This document shows, piece by piece, positions 50,800 to 59,716 of a stretch of 64,000 bases of DNA (positions are counted from its first letter, which is position 1; the number at the start of each line of letters is the position of its first letter). The stretch spans positions 15,765 through 79,764 of the forward strand of contig CABMPD010000013.1 of the NCBI GenBank assembly GCA_902388455.1, read 5' to 3'. This DNA is from an uncultured Alistipes sp. GTDB lineage: Bacteria; Bacteroidota; Bacteroidia; Bacteroidales; UBA932. The position numbers were made by a program, and so were the translations under genes. Under the pieces are notes generated by a model. That model did not search any database. It saw only the letters and a program-made list of their open reading frames with translations, and had not been told where the DNA came from.

Positions 50800-52071
50800 A
50801 TGTTGACTCTTAAACTTTTGAGGGAACAGCCAGAATTCGTAGTGGAAAGGCTGGCAGTCAAGAATTTTGACGCTTCTAAAATCGTAGAACAGATACTTGA
50901 GCAGGACAGCCGCCGCCGCTCCTGTCAGACGGAACTGGATGCAGCTCTGTCTGCCCAGAAGATAAAGGCCAAGGAGATAGGCAGGCTGATGCAGCAGGGA
51001 CTCAAGGATGAGGCCGAGGCTGCCAAGAAGGAAGTGGCTGCCATGAAGGAAAAGTCCAAAAAACTGGAGGCGGAGATGGAGGAGTGCCAGCACAGACAGA
51101 ACGAGCTCCTGGTGCTGTTGCCCAATCTTCCGGACAAGATAGTGCCTGCCGGTAAGAATGCCGATGACAATGTGGTGGTCCGCATGGGCGGAGAGATACC
51201 CGAACTGCCGGACAGTGCTCTGCCGCATTGGGAACTGGCTTCCAGATATGATATTATCGACTTCGACCTGGGAGTAAAGCTCACTGGAGCCGGATTCCCG
51301 GTCTATAAGGGCAAGGGGGCCAGGCTTCAGAGGGCCCTGATCCAGTATTTTCTGGATTTCAACACCAAGGCCGGCTATCAGGAGATTGAGCCTCCCATCA
51401 TGATCAACGAGGCATCCGGCTTCGGTACCGGGCAGCTGCCGGACAAGGAAGGGCAGATGTACTTCGCATCTCAGGACAAGTTCTATCTGGTGCCCACCGC
51501 AGAGGTGCCTGTTACCAATATCTACCGTGATACGATTCTTTCCGAGGCTGATTTCCCCGTGAAGATGACGGCCTATACTCCCTGTTTCCGCCGCGAGGCC
51601 GGCTCCTACGGCAAGGATGTCCGCGGACTCAACCGCCTGCATCAGTTCGACAAGGTGGAGATAGTGCAGCTCGCTCTTCCCGATGCTTCCGAAAGGGCTC
51701 TGAACGATATGGTCCTGCATGTCGAGAGGCTGGTCAATTCTTTGGATCTGCCTTATAGGATAGTCCGTCTGTGCGGAGGCGACATGAGTTTTACCTCTGC
51801 CATCACATACGATTTCGAGGTTTACTCCGCAGCTCAGAAGAGATGGCTGGAGGTCAGCTCCGTGTCCAACTTCAAGTCCTACCAGGCCAACCGTCTGAAA
51901 CTCCGCTATAAGGATTCGGAAGGCCATATACAGCTGGCCCACACCCTTAACGGCAGTTCCCTGGCTTTGCCCAGGATAGTGGCGGCTCTGCTGGAGAACA
52001 ATCAGACTCCGGACGGCATCACTGTCCCCAAGGTACTTCACGAGTACACCCGTTTCTTCCGGATTGACTGA
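50800..52071 (+). CDS. serS: Seryl-tRNA synthetase
   Basis: Charges tRNA-Ser (and tRNA-Sec if present). From the ATG at 50800 (MLTLKLLREQPEFVVERLAV) it has 423 residues, the family length. The long N-terminal coiled coil that grips the tRNA variable arm spans about residues 30-100. The class II core shows TAEVPVTNIYRDTILSEADF, CFRREAGSYGKDVRGLNRLH (motif 2) and HTLNGSSLALPRIVAALLEN (motif 3). ruvC follows 11 bp later. Confidence 0.98.
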   Translation: MLTLKLLREQPEFVVERLAVKNFDASKIVEQILEQDSRRRSCQTELDAALSAQKIKAKEIGRLMQQGLKDEAEAAKKEVAAMKEKSKKLEAEMEECQHRQNELLVLLPNLPDKIVPAGKNADDNVVVRMGGEIPELPDSALPHWELASRYDIIDFDLGVKLTGAGFPVYKGKGARLQRALIQYFLDFNTKAGYQEIEPPIMINEASGFGTGQLPDKEGQMYFASQDKFYLVPTAEVPVTNIYRDTILSEADFPVKMTAYTPCFRREAGSYGKDVRGLNRLHQFDKVEIVQLALPDASERALNDMVLHVERLVNSLDLPYRIVRLCGGDMSFTSAITYDFEVYSAAQKRWLEVSSVSNFKSYQANRLKLRYKDSEGHIQLAHTLNGSSLALPRIVAALLENNQTPDGITVPKVLHEYTRFFRID

Positions 52072-52082
52072 CACTGGTACGG

Positions 52083-52640
52083 ATGGACGGGCAGCAGAGA
52101 GTGATATTGGGAATCGACCCCGGCACCATGGTTTTAGGTTTCGGGGTCATTCTCATTGACAGGAAGAAAGTTCACTTTGTGGACATGGGAGTGCTGGACC
52201 TGAGGAAGGAAAAGGACCATTTTGCGAAGCTCAACACCATATATACGGAGGTCGGCGGGATAATAGACCGTTACTCTCCTGACGATGTGGCGGTCGAGGC
52301 TCCGTTCTACGGTAAGAATCCCCAGGTTATGCTCAAGCTCGGAAGGGCGCAGGGGGCGGCCATATCGGCGGCCATATCCCGGAATCTTCCTATTTTCGAG
52401 TATGCACCGCGCAAGGTGAAGATGGCTGTGACCGGACAGGGCGGCGCCTCGAAAGAGCAGGTGGCCCTGATTCTGTCGAGGACACTGAATACTGAGTTCA
52501 AGCCCGGATTCCTGGATGCCACCGATGCGCTCGCCATCGCGATGTGCCATTTCTACCAGCTGGTCAATCCGCTGGCGGATACAGCCACGTCGACCGACTG
52601 GGGAAAGTTCGTCAAGGCGCATCCGGACAGGGTAAAATAA
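52083..52640 (+). CDS. ruvC: Holliday junction endonuclease RuvC
   Basis: Resolves Holliday junctions during recombination. The 185-residue product has the first catalytic Asp12 in LGIDPGTMVLGFG, a glutamate in VAVEAPFYGKNPQVMLKLGR, and the last acidic residues in LDATDALAIAMCHFYQL. Fold, order and length fit the family, with a short C-terminal extension. It lies 11 bp after serS and is probably co-transcribed. ruvA and ruvB are not in the window. Confidence 0.97.
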   Translation: MDGQQRVILGIDPGTMVLGFGVILIDRKKVHFVDMGVLDLRKEKDHFAKLNTIYTEVGGIIDRYSPDDVAVEAPFYGKNPQVMLKLGRAQGAAISAAISRNLPIFEYAPRKVKMAVTGQGGASKEQVALILSRTLNTEFKPGFLDATDALAIAMCHFYQLVNPLADTATSTDWGKFVKAHPDRVK

Positions 52641-52719
52641 CAAGACCGTTGATTAAACTATCGCCTTACAGATTTGTCAAAAGAACGTTAAAAATAGAAT
52701 CCTAACTTCATAACAGGCG

Positions 52720-55557
52720 ATGACAAACAGACGCATTCTTTCAATTCTCCTCCTCGTATTCCTTTCGGCGTGGGGGCTTTCAGCTCAACAGAAAGGAGGT
52801 TATTCCATCAAGGTAAAGCTTACTGACTCCTTGTCCCTGGAGCCTGTGTCCTTCGCGACGATATATGTCTCGAAAGACGGTACCAGCAAGAACGCATACT
52901 TCGCCATGACAGACGGTGCCGGCAAGGGAGTCATTTCCAATGTTCCGTCCGCCGGCAAATATGTTTTCGTGGCGGAACTGATGGGTTATTATAGGCTTGT
53001 ACATCCGATAGAGATAAAGAACAAGGAGACGGACCTGGGCGAGATGCTTATGAACGAGGATATCACCATGCTGGACGAGGTGGTGGTGACTGCGGTCGGC
53101 AACCAGATGGTGGCCAAGAAAGATACGCTGGAGTATACGGCGGAGCTTTTCAAGACCACGGACAATGATGTCCTGGAGGATCTGCTCAAGAAACTGCCTG
53201 GAGTAGAGGTGGACAGTGATGGTAAGATTACCTCTGAGGGAGAGGAGATTACGAAGATAATGATAGACGGCAAGGAGTTTTTCCTGGATGACCCTGCGCT
53301 GGCATCCAAGAATATACCTGCTAAGATTATAAACAAGGTAAAGATTGTCAACAAGAAATCCGACCAGGCCGAGTTCACCGGCATAGATGACGGCGAGGAG
53401 GAAAAGGTGATAGACCTGAGCATCAAGCCGGGTCTGCTGGAGGCATGGTTCGGAAATGTGTCCGCTGGCGGCGGTCATGACCTTCAGACGGAGGAGCATG
53501 ACGCACGGTATCAGGCATCCGGTATGATCGGCCGCTTTACGGAGAACAGTCAGATAAGCTTCATCCTCAACGGAAACAATACCAATAACCGCGGATTCAA
53601 CGACATGGCCGGAGAAATGGGCGGCGGTATGAGAGGCAGGGGCTTCGGAGGCAACCGCGGAGGTATCATGACTACATGGATGGCCGGTGTCAATGCCAAT
53701 ATGAACATCGGAGGAGACAAGGACCGTGAGCTCGGCGGCAATTACCTCTACAACGGCTCCATCCGTGATGTGGAGGAGCGCAGCAGCCGTACCACCTTCC
53801 TCAATGACAGCGTAAGCCAGCATACCTCGAACAGCGAGACCAGCCGTTTCTTCAGCGACGGTCATCGTGGAGGATTGGAACTGGACTATAAGTTCAATGA
53901 CAAGACATCCATACTTTTCAGACCCCGTTTCAACTACAGCAGGTCCCGTTACGAGGAGAACAGCGAGTACAGCACCGACAACTCCCGCACCGGCAAGGTC
54001 AATGACGGTGTCAGTACATCCAACTCCGACGGAACGTCCTGGAGAACAAACGGCCGTATCCTTTATCGCCAGAGGATCAGCGAGAAGGCGGGTCGGACTC
54101 TGTCGCTGAATGTGGATTACTCTTTGTCCAACAGTGACTATACCGGAACCAACTATTCCCTGACCAATACCTATGCCGATGGCCAGAAGTCCGGTACGGA
54201 CCTTATCAATCAGAGATATGACCAGAAGGAAGAAAGCTACTCGGCCTCGGCTGACCTGACCTATACGGAGCCTCTGGGCAAGAATTTCTTCCTCCTCGGT
54301 TCCTACCGCTTCAGCTGGAGCAACAGCCAGAGTGAGAAAGATACCAGGGATATCCTTGAGGACGGCTCGCTGAGTGACCGGCTGGACTCAACCTATTCTT
54401 CCCGAATGGAAAATACCCTTCTGCGCCACAGAATGCAGATCAGCTTTATGAAGCAGGAGGACAAATATAATCTTCAGCTCGGTGTCAATGCCCAGCCTTC
54501 CACGACCATTACACGGGATGACTTCAATCCTGAGCGCAATGTCAATTATACGGTATGGAACTTCGCTCCGTCGGCCCGTTTCGACTATGATTTCTCGGAC
54601 AACGAGTTCCTGCGGGTGAACTATTGGGGAAGTACCTCACAGCCGTCCATCAACCAGTTGATGCCCGTACCCGACAACTCCGACCCTCTGTATGTGTCCG
54701 TGGGTAACATGAGCCTGAAACCTGAGTTCCAGAACCGTTTCAGGATGCATTACCGCTATACGGACATGGAGACCTTCTCTACCTATTCCGTGATGGGAGG
54801 ATTCAATTTTACTAAGGATGATATCATAAATGCCAGCTGGTACGACGGGACAGGAACCCAGTACACAGTGCCTGTCAATTCGGACCGTCCTACTCTCGGC
54901 GGTAATGTGATGCTGATGACCAACTCACAGTTCGGAAAGTCCGGATTCTCCCTGATGACCTTCACCAGGGGTTCCGTGACCAGTACGCTCTCCTATACCG
55001 GAGATAATCCGGATGCCACTTCTTTTGAAGAAATTCAGGATTATCTCATCGGAGGACGGACTACCTCCATGTCAGTGAGCGAGAACATTACACTGGTCTT
55101 CCGCAACGACTATATCGAGACCCGTCTGGGAGCGAGCGCTTCCTACCGCAAGGCATGGTATGAAATCGCATCGCAGGCCAGGGCTGATACCTGGGACAAT
55201 GCGGTGTTCGCAGAGGTCAACGCAACCATGCCGTGGGGAATGGAAATCCGTACAGACGCCAGGTACAACTATTATATCGGCTATGAAGCCGGTTTCGGAG
55301 AGCCTGAGCTGACCTGGAATGCCGAGATCTCCCAGCTCTTCCTCAAGGACAGGATGACTCTCCGTTTCAAGGTCTACGATATACTGAACCAGGCCAAGAA
55401 CAACTACCGTACGACTACGGACAACTATGTGGAGGATACATACAACAATACCCTCGGTCAGTATTTCATCATTTCGCTGGTATACCGTTTCGGAAACTTC
55501 GACAAGGCCATGGGCGGCCGCCGCGGTCCCGGAGGTCCCAGACCTCCCCGCAGGTAG
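52720..55557 (+). CDS. Large outer-membrane beta-barrel protein with carboxypeptidase-like domain
   Basis: The 945 residues begin with a signal peptide (cleaved near GLSAQQ), then a carboxypeptidase-regulatory-like beta domain (27-115), a plug-like region with LDEVVVTAVGNQMVAKKDTL and LEDLLKKLPGVEVDSDGKIT (118-240), and a barrel of paired aromatic strands to the end. This is the outer-membrane beta-barrel family close to TonB-dependent receptors. The last residues GGRRGPGGPRPPRR form a basic tail, so the usual terminal aromatic strand is followed by extra sequence. No SusD partner is next to it. Substrate unknown. Confidence 0.85.
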   Translation: MTNRRILSILLLVFLSAWGLSAQQKGGYSIKVKLTDSLSLEPVSFATIYVSKDGTSKNAYFAMTDGAGKGVISNVPSAGKYVFVAELMGYYRLVHPIEIKNKETDLGEMLMNEDITMLDEVVVTAVGNQMVAKKDTLEYTAELFKTTDNDVLEDLLKKLPGVEVDSDGKITSEGEEITKIMIDGKEFFLDDPALASKNIPAKIINKVKIVNKKSDQAEFTGIDDGEEEKVIDLSIKPGLLEAWFGNVSAGGGHDLQTEEHDARYQASGMIGRFTENSQISFILNGNNTNNRGFNDMAGEMGGGMRGRGFGGNRGGIMTTWMAGVNANMNIGGDKDRELGGNYLYNGSIRDVEERSSRTTFLNDSVSQHTSNSETSRFFSDGHRGGLELDYKFNDKTSILFRPRFNYSRSRYEENSEYSTDNSRTGKVNDGVSTSNSDGTSWRTNGRILYRQRISEKAGRTLSLNVDYSLSNSDYTGTNYSLTNTYADGQKSGTDLINQRYDQKEESYSASADLTYTEPLGKNFFLLGSYRFSWSNSQSEKDTRDILEDGSLSDRLDSTYSSRMENTLLRHRMQISFMKQEDKYNLQLGVNAQPSTTITRDDFNPERNVNYTVWNFAPSARFDYDFSDNEFLRVNYWGSTSQPSINQLMPVPDNSDPLYVSVGNMSLKPEFQNRFRMHYRYTDMETFSTYSVMGGFNFTKDDIINASWYDGTGTQYTVPVNSDRPTLGGNVMLMTNSQFGKSGFSLMTFTRGSVTSTLSYTGDNPDATSFEEIQDYLIGGRTTSMSVSENITLVFRNDYIETRLGASASYRKAWYEIASQARADTWDNAVFAEVNATMPWGMEIRTDARYNYYIGYEAGFGEPELTWNAEISQLFLKDRMTLRFKVYDILNQAKNNYRTTTDNYVEDTYNNTLGQYFIISLVYRFGNFDKAMGGRRGPGGPRPPRR

Positions 55558-55584
55558 CGGAGGAGCACCGGCCGCCGCGGGCTG

Positions 55585-56745
55585 TCAGTTATGCGTGCTG
55601 CGGCTGGAGAAGTTCCTGAATTTCTCTATAAGAGCTTTCATGTCGTCGGGCAGTTCACTCCCGACGACTATTTTTTTATGGGTGCGGGGGTGGATGAATC
55701 CGATGGTGCCGGCGTGCAGGGCCTGACGGGGAAGGACATCGAAGCAGTTGTCGATGAACTGGCGGTAGCGGGAGTAGAGGGTGCCCTTCAGGATCCGGTC
55801 GCCGCCGTAGAGGGAGTCGTTGAACAGAGGATGGCCGATGTGGTTCATGTGTACGCGGATCTGGTGGGTGCGTCCGGTTTCCAGGCTGCATTCCACGACA
55901 GTGACATATCCCAGGCGCTCCAGTACCCTCCAGTGGGTTACTGCGTGCTTCCCGGTGCCGTCCTCCACGACCTTGAAGCGGATGCGGTTGGCCGGGTCCC
56001 GGCCTATGTCGCCGGTGATGGTGCCGCTGTCTCCTTCCATGTCGCCCCAGACTATGGCGGTATATTTTCTTTCAATCGAGTGGACGAAGAACTGGCGGGC
56101 CAGGTAGACCTGAGCCTCGTCGTTCTTGGATATCAGAAGAGTTCCGGAGGTGTCCTTGTCGATGCGGTGTACCAGGATGCCCATGCGGTCGTCCTTGGCG
56201 TCAGGGCCCTGGCTGCGTCCCAGATACCATGCGAGGCCGTTGAGGAGTGTACCCGTGTAGTGGCTGCAGCCAGGATGCACTACCAGACCCGCCGGCTTGT
56301 TGACCACCAGTACGTCCTCGTCCTCATAGCGGATGTCCAGGTCCATCTTCTCGGGCAGTATCTCATAGCCGCGGCGGCGGTAGGGAAGGCAGATGCGGAT
56401 GTCGTCCAGGGGCTTGACCCTGTAGTTGGCCTTGACCGGAGTACCTCCGACGTAGACATAACCGGCGTCTATGGCCTGCTGGATGCGGTTGCGGGATGCA
56501 CCCATGATGTGGGCGGTCAGAAATTTGTCCACCCTGAGCAGGCTCTGGCCTTTGTCCACTGTTACATGATAGTGCTCGAAGAGGCCCTGGTCGTTCTCCT
56601 CATCGGGATTGTCCTCGTCTTCCGGGGTGAAATCCTCATTGTCCTGGGCGGAGTCGCTGAACACCACTGTATTATTGTCCTGAACATCGGCTGGGACATT
56701 GCCTCCGGGGAGGACTTCGGATCTGAACTGGTTAGAGCAGGACAT
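55585..56745 (-). CDS. rluD: RluA/RluD-family pseudouridine synthase
   Basis: Makes pseudouridines in 23S rRNA; RluD acts on helix 69, while RluA/RluC paralogues differ. I choose the ATG at 56745 (MSCSNQFRSEVLPGGNVPAD), 386 residues; a longer reading would overlap the previous gene more. About 70 residues of acidic, disordered sequence come first (EDEDNPDEENDQ), then an S4 domain (RVDKFLTAHIMGASRNRIQQ) and the catalytic domain with MGILVHRIDKDTSGTLLISK, where Asp is the nucleophile, and ECSLETGRTHQIRVHMNHIG. It overlaps the PASTA gene by 14 bp. Confidence 0.92.
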   Translation of the reverse strand: MSCSNQFRSEVLPGGNVPADVQDNNTVVFSDSAQDNEDFTPEDEDNPDEENDQGLFEHYHVTVDKGQSLLRVDKFLTAHIMGASRNRIQQAIDAGYVYVGGTPVKANYRVKPLDDIRICLPYRRRGYEILPEKMDLDIRYEDEDVLVVNKPAGLVVHPGCSHYTGTLLNGLAWYLGRSQGPDAKDDRMGILVHRIDKDTSGTLLISKNDEAQVYLARQFFVHSIERKYTAIVWGDMEGDSGTITGDIGRDPANRIRFKVVEDGTGKHAVTHWRVLERLGYVTVVECSLETGRTHQIRVHMNHIGHPLFNDSLYGGDRILKGTLYSRYRQFIDNCFDVLPRQALHAGTIGFIHPRTHKKIVVGSELPDDMKALIEKFRNFSSRSTHN

Positions 56746-57553
56746 CGGTGCTGTCAGGTTCTGGTTCGGGAATCCGGGATATATCCTTCGAAAGGTAGAG
56801 GGTGACGGGTGCGCCGCGGTGAATGCCGATGGAGTCGGATGCCGGTGGATACTGGCCGTAGACATAGGCTTCCAGGGAGTCGGCGTATGTGGCTACTGTG
56901 CCGTCGAACTCGCTGCGGTAAATGTTCAGGGAGTTGTCGTGCAGCAACTCTACGGCCATCTGGTAGCGGTAGCCTATGACATTGGGAACGAAAGTGATGC
57001 TGTCGGTAGGGTTGAGCCCGAGAACCAGGTCTATGGCGGTACCGCTGTTGAGTCTTGTGCCAGGCTCTATGTCCTTACCATACAGCTGCTGTGCCAGGAC
57101 GTTGTCTGTAGCCATATCCTCGGTGTAGAGCAGTCTGCCTACTCTCAGTCCGTTGGATGTCAGTTCCGTGCGTGCCTGTCTGAGTGAGAATCCGATGAGG
57201 GATGGCATGGTGGACTGTCTTGGTACTATGGAGTTGATGACCAGCAGTATGCGGCGGTTTTTCTTGACTTTGCTGCCCGCTGTCGGATTCTGGCGGGAGA
57301 TAGCACCTCTTTCCATACCTCTTATGAATACTGAGTCAGTTACTTCCAGGCGGAGATCAGCTTCTTCCGCCACGGCAGCTGCCTGGGCGAGGCTCATCCC
57401 GGTAAGGTCGGGTACTGTGAGCTCCTGGTTGTGGCGGGTGATCAGACGGAGAGAGAGGTTGATGATTATGTATCCTGCTGCCAGTATGGCCAGGATGAGC
57501 AGTATGTTCTTGGTCAGAGAGTACTTGAATGGTTTCTGGAGAAATTTTTTCAT
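56732..57553 (-). CDS. Membrane protein with three PASTA domains
   Basis: I start at 57553 (MKKFLQKPFKYSLTKNILLI), 273 residues: a cytoplasmic start, one membrane span (about 17-38) and three PASTA domains in the periplasm beginning at LTVPDLTGMSLAQA, TMPSLIGFSLRQA and TFVPNVIGYRYQMA. PASTA domains bind peptidoglycan fragments in other proteins. No kinase or penicillin-binding domain is attached. Genes of this form commonly precede rluD in Bacteroidota, as here. A role in sensing or holding the cell wall is inferred. Confidence 0.88.
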   Translation of the reverse strand: MKKFLQKPFKYSLTKNILLILAILAAGYIIINLSLRLITRHNQELTVPDLTGMSLAQAAAVAEEADLRLEVTDSVFIRGMERGAISRQNPTAGSKVKKNRRILLVINSIVPRQSTMPSLIGFSLRQARTELTSNGLRVGRLLYTEDMATDNVLAQQLYGKDIEPGTRLNSGTAIDLVLGLNPTDSITFVPNVIGYRYQMAVELLHDNSLNIYRSEFDGTVATYADSLEAYVYGQYPPASDSIGIHRGAPVTLYLSKDISRIPEPEPDSTDVLL

Positions 57554-57574
57554 GTGCTTGAATGATTCAGACCG

Positions 57575-57582
57575 CAAATATA
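57575..57582 (-). promoter_or_regulatory. -7 element for the PASTA-rluD operon
   Basis: On the minus strand TATATTTG matches the consensus exactly, 21 nt before the ATG at 57553. Confidence 0.6.
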
Positions 57583-57618
57583 CAGTAAAATTGGTTACAA
57601 TACAGGTAAAATGCGTGC

Positions 57619-57647
57619 TTGCCTACTGCGGTTAATGAATATATTTG
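57619..57647 (+). promoter_or_regulatory. Promoter for the TonB-dependent receptor
   Basis: TTG (57619-57621), an 18-nt spacer and TATATTTG (57640-57647) fit the consensus closely. The ATG at 57688 lies 40 nt downstream. Confidence 0.65.
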
Positions 57648-57687
57648 CATCAGAAAAATTATCAGTGAGCAAGAGAATATAGATGCA

Positions 57688-59649
57688 ATGAGAAAAAAGA
57701 TTATGCTGTCAGCTGTGGCGTTGTTGTCCTCGGCTGTGTTTTTTGTGGCCCCGGCATGGGATATGAATAAGCTTCTGAAACAGGATGCTTTCAGTATCAT
57801 GGCGGTGGAGCAGGAGGATACATCCGGTGTCGCCTGGGTGGACACACTCTCGCAGGCGGTGATTACCGGAACCCGCAGCCGTACGGACATCCGGCATCTG
57901 CCTCTGACCGTTACGGTGGTGGACCGTCCGGCCATCGAGTATTCCTACACTCCTTCGCTGCTGCCGGTGCTTACAGAGCAGGTGCCGGGATTTTTCTCCA
58001 CCTCCCGCGGTGTCATGGGCTACGGGGTCTCCGACGGCTCTGCCGGCAATATCTCGGTCCGCGGTCTGAGCGGCGGCTCCGGTCAGGTAATGGTGCTTAT
58101 CGACGGTCATCCGCAGTATATGGGCATGTTCGGGCATCCCATCTCGGACGCTTATCAGTCCCTGATGGCCGAGCAGGTGGAGGTGCTGCGCGGTCCGGCT
58201 TCGGTGCTCTACGGTTCCAATGCTATGGGAGGTGTGGTCAATATCGTCACACGCAGGATGGAGGAGGACGGAGTCCGGACCAATATCTCCGCGGGCTACG
58301 GCTCGTGGAACACCGTGCAGACCGAGGCCGTCAACCGTATGCGCTTCGGCGGCTTCTCCAGTGTGGTCAGCCTGTCGTACAACCGCACGGACGGGCACCG
58401 GGAGGATATGGGTTTCGAGCAGTACGGCGGCTATGCCAAGCTGGGCTATGACTTTACGGAGAACTGGAGGGTGAGGGCTGATGTCAATGTGACTCACTTC
58501 AATGCCTCCAACCCCGGCGCCGTCTCTGTCCCTCTCGTGGACGCCGACCAGAGCGTGACCCGCGGCATGACCTCGCTGGCCGTGGAGAACGAGTACGAGC
58601 GTACGTCCGGAGCCCTCAGCGTGTTCTACAACTGGGGCGACCACTATATCAACGACGGCTACCAGCCCTCGGAGGGAGAGACTCCCCTGAATTACCGTTT
58701 CAATTCTCATGATGACATGATGGGCATCTCGGCCTACCAGAGCGTGAGGCTGTTCCGGGGCAACCGCCTGACAGCCGGAGTGGACTGGTACCGTTTCGGC
58801 GGCTCGGCCTGGAACCAGTACGTGGCCGGTGAGCGCAACGGGGAGCGGGAGGATATCGTGGACATCGCACAGCACGAGGTGGCCGGCTACGTGGACTTCC
58901 GTCAGAACATCGGAACGTGGCTGACCTTCAATGCCGGTCTGCGAGTGGACCATCATTCGCACCTCGGGACCGAGTGGGTGCCTCAGGTCGGACTGGCCTT
59001 CCACCTGCCGTATGCCATCGAGCTGAAGGCCTCGGCCGGCAAGGGCTTCCGCTATCCCACTATCCGCGAGATGTACATGTTCCCGCCTCAGAACCCGGAC
59101 CTCCGTCCCGAGCGGCTGTGGTCCTATGAGGTGGCATTGTCCCAGAAACTTCTGGACGGGAGGGTGTCGTACGGTCTGAATGTGTTCTACATCGACGGGG
59201 ACAATACGATTCTCCGTCTGCCCAATCCCTCCGGCTCCGGGATGCTGAACCAGAATTCCGGGGAGATACACAATGCCGGCGTGGAGGTGCAGGCCGCCTG
59301 GCGCATCGCCCGTGACTGGTCGGTGGACGCCAATTACAGTTTCCTGCACATGGAGAATCCCGTGGTGGCCGCACCCGTGCACAAGCTCTACGTCGGAGGC
59401 CTCTTCAGCCACGGCCGCTGGCATGTGTCCACCGGCGTACAGTACATCGCGGGCCTGTACACCGCGGTCGGAGACTCCCCGGTGCAGGAGGATTTCGTCC
59501 TCTGGAACATCCGCGCCTCCTTCCGCATCCTGGACTGGATGTCCGTATGGGTGCGCGGCGAGAACCTGCTCAACCAGCGCTACGAGATCAATGCCGGCTT
59601 CCCCATGCCCGGCGCCAATGTCATCGGCGGCCTGAATTTCGAGTTTTAG
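57688..59649 (+). CDS. TonB-dependent outer-membrane receptor (BtuB-like)
   Basis: Ligand-gated outer-membrane channel powered by TonB. The ATG at 57688 (MRKKIMLSAVALLSSAVFFV) gives 653 residues with a signal peptide. A TonB box-like stretch SQAVITGTRSR leads into the plug (about 55-185), with NISVRGLSGGSGQVMVLIDG and EVLRGPASVLYGSNAMGGVV. A 22-strand-type barrel follows with GKGFRYPTIREMYMFPPQNP and ends INAGFPMPGANVIGGLNFEF, a typical terminal strand with final Phe. No carboxypeptidase-like leader domain and no SusD partner, so a siderophore, cobalamin or metal ligand is more likely than a glycan. Confidence 0.9.
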   Translation: MRKKIMLSAVALLSSAVFFVAPAWDMNKLLKQDAFSIMAVEQEDTSGVAWVDTLSQAVITGTRSRTDIRHLPLTVTVVDRPAIEYSYTPSLLPVLTEQVPGFFSTSRGVMGYGVSDGSAGNISVRGLSGGSGQVMVLIDGHPQYMGMFGHPISDAYQSLMAEQVEVLRGPASVLYGSNAMGGVVNIVTRRMEEDGVRTNISAGYGSWNTVQTEAVNRMRFGGFSSVVSLSYNRTDGHREDMGFEQYGGYAKLGYDFTENWRVRADVNVTHFNASNPGAVSVPLVDADQSVTRGMTSLAVENEYERTSGALSVFYNWGDHYINDGYQPSEGETPLNYRFNSHDDMMGISAYQSVRLFRGNRLTAGVDWYRFGGSAWNQYVAGERNGEREDIVDIAQHEVAGYVDFRQNIGTWLTFNAGLRVDHHSHLGTEWVPQVGLAFHLPYAIELKASAGKGFRYPTIREMYMFPPQNPDLRPERLWSYEVALSQKLLDGRVSYGLNVFYIDGDNTILRLPNPSGSGMLNQNSGEIHNAGVEVQAAWRIARDWSVDANYSFLHMENPVVAAPVHKLYVGGLFSHGRWHVSTGVQYIAGLYTAVGDSPVQEDFVLWNIRASFRILDWMSVWVRGENLLNQRYEINAGFPMPGANVIGGLNFEF

Positions 59650-59716
59650 GCCCTTCCGTGTCATAAGAACTTTGGTACAGCCTCTTTTCCGTTGTGGCTT
59701 TGGGCCGGGAGAGGAT

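Noticed and set aside
57709..59664. 651-residue open frame antisense to the TonB receptor
   Set aside because: Shadow of a well-supported receptor gene; rich in His, Gly and Val without motifs.
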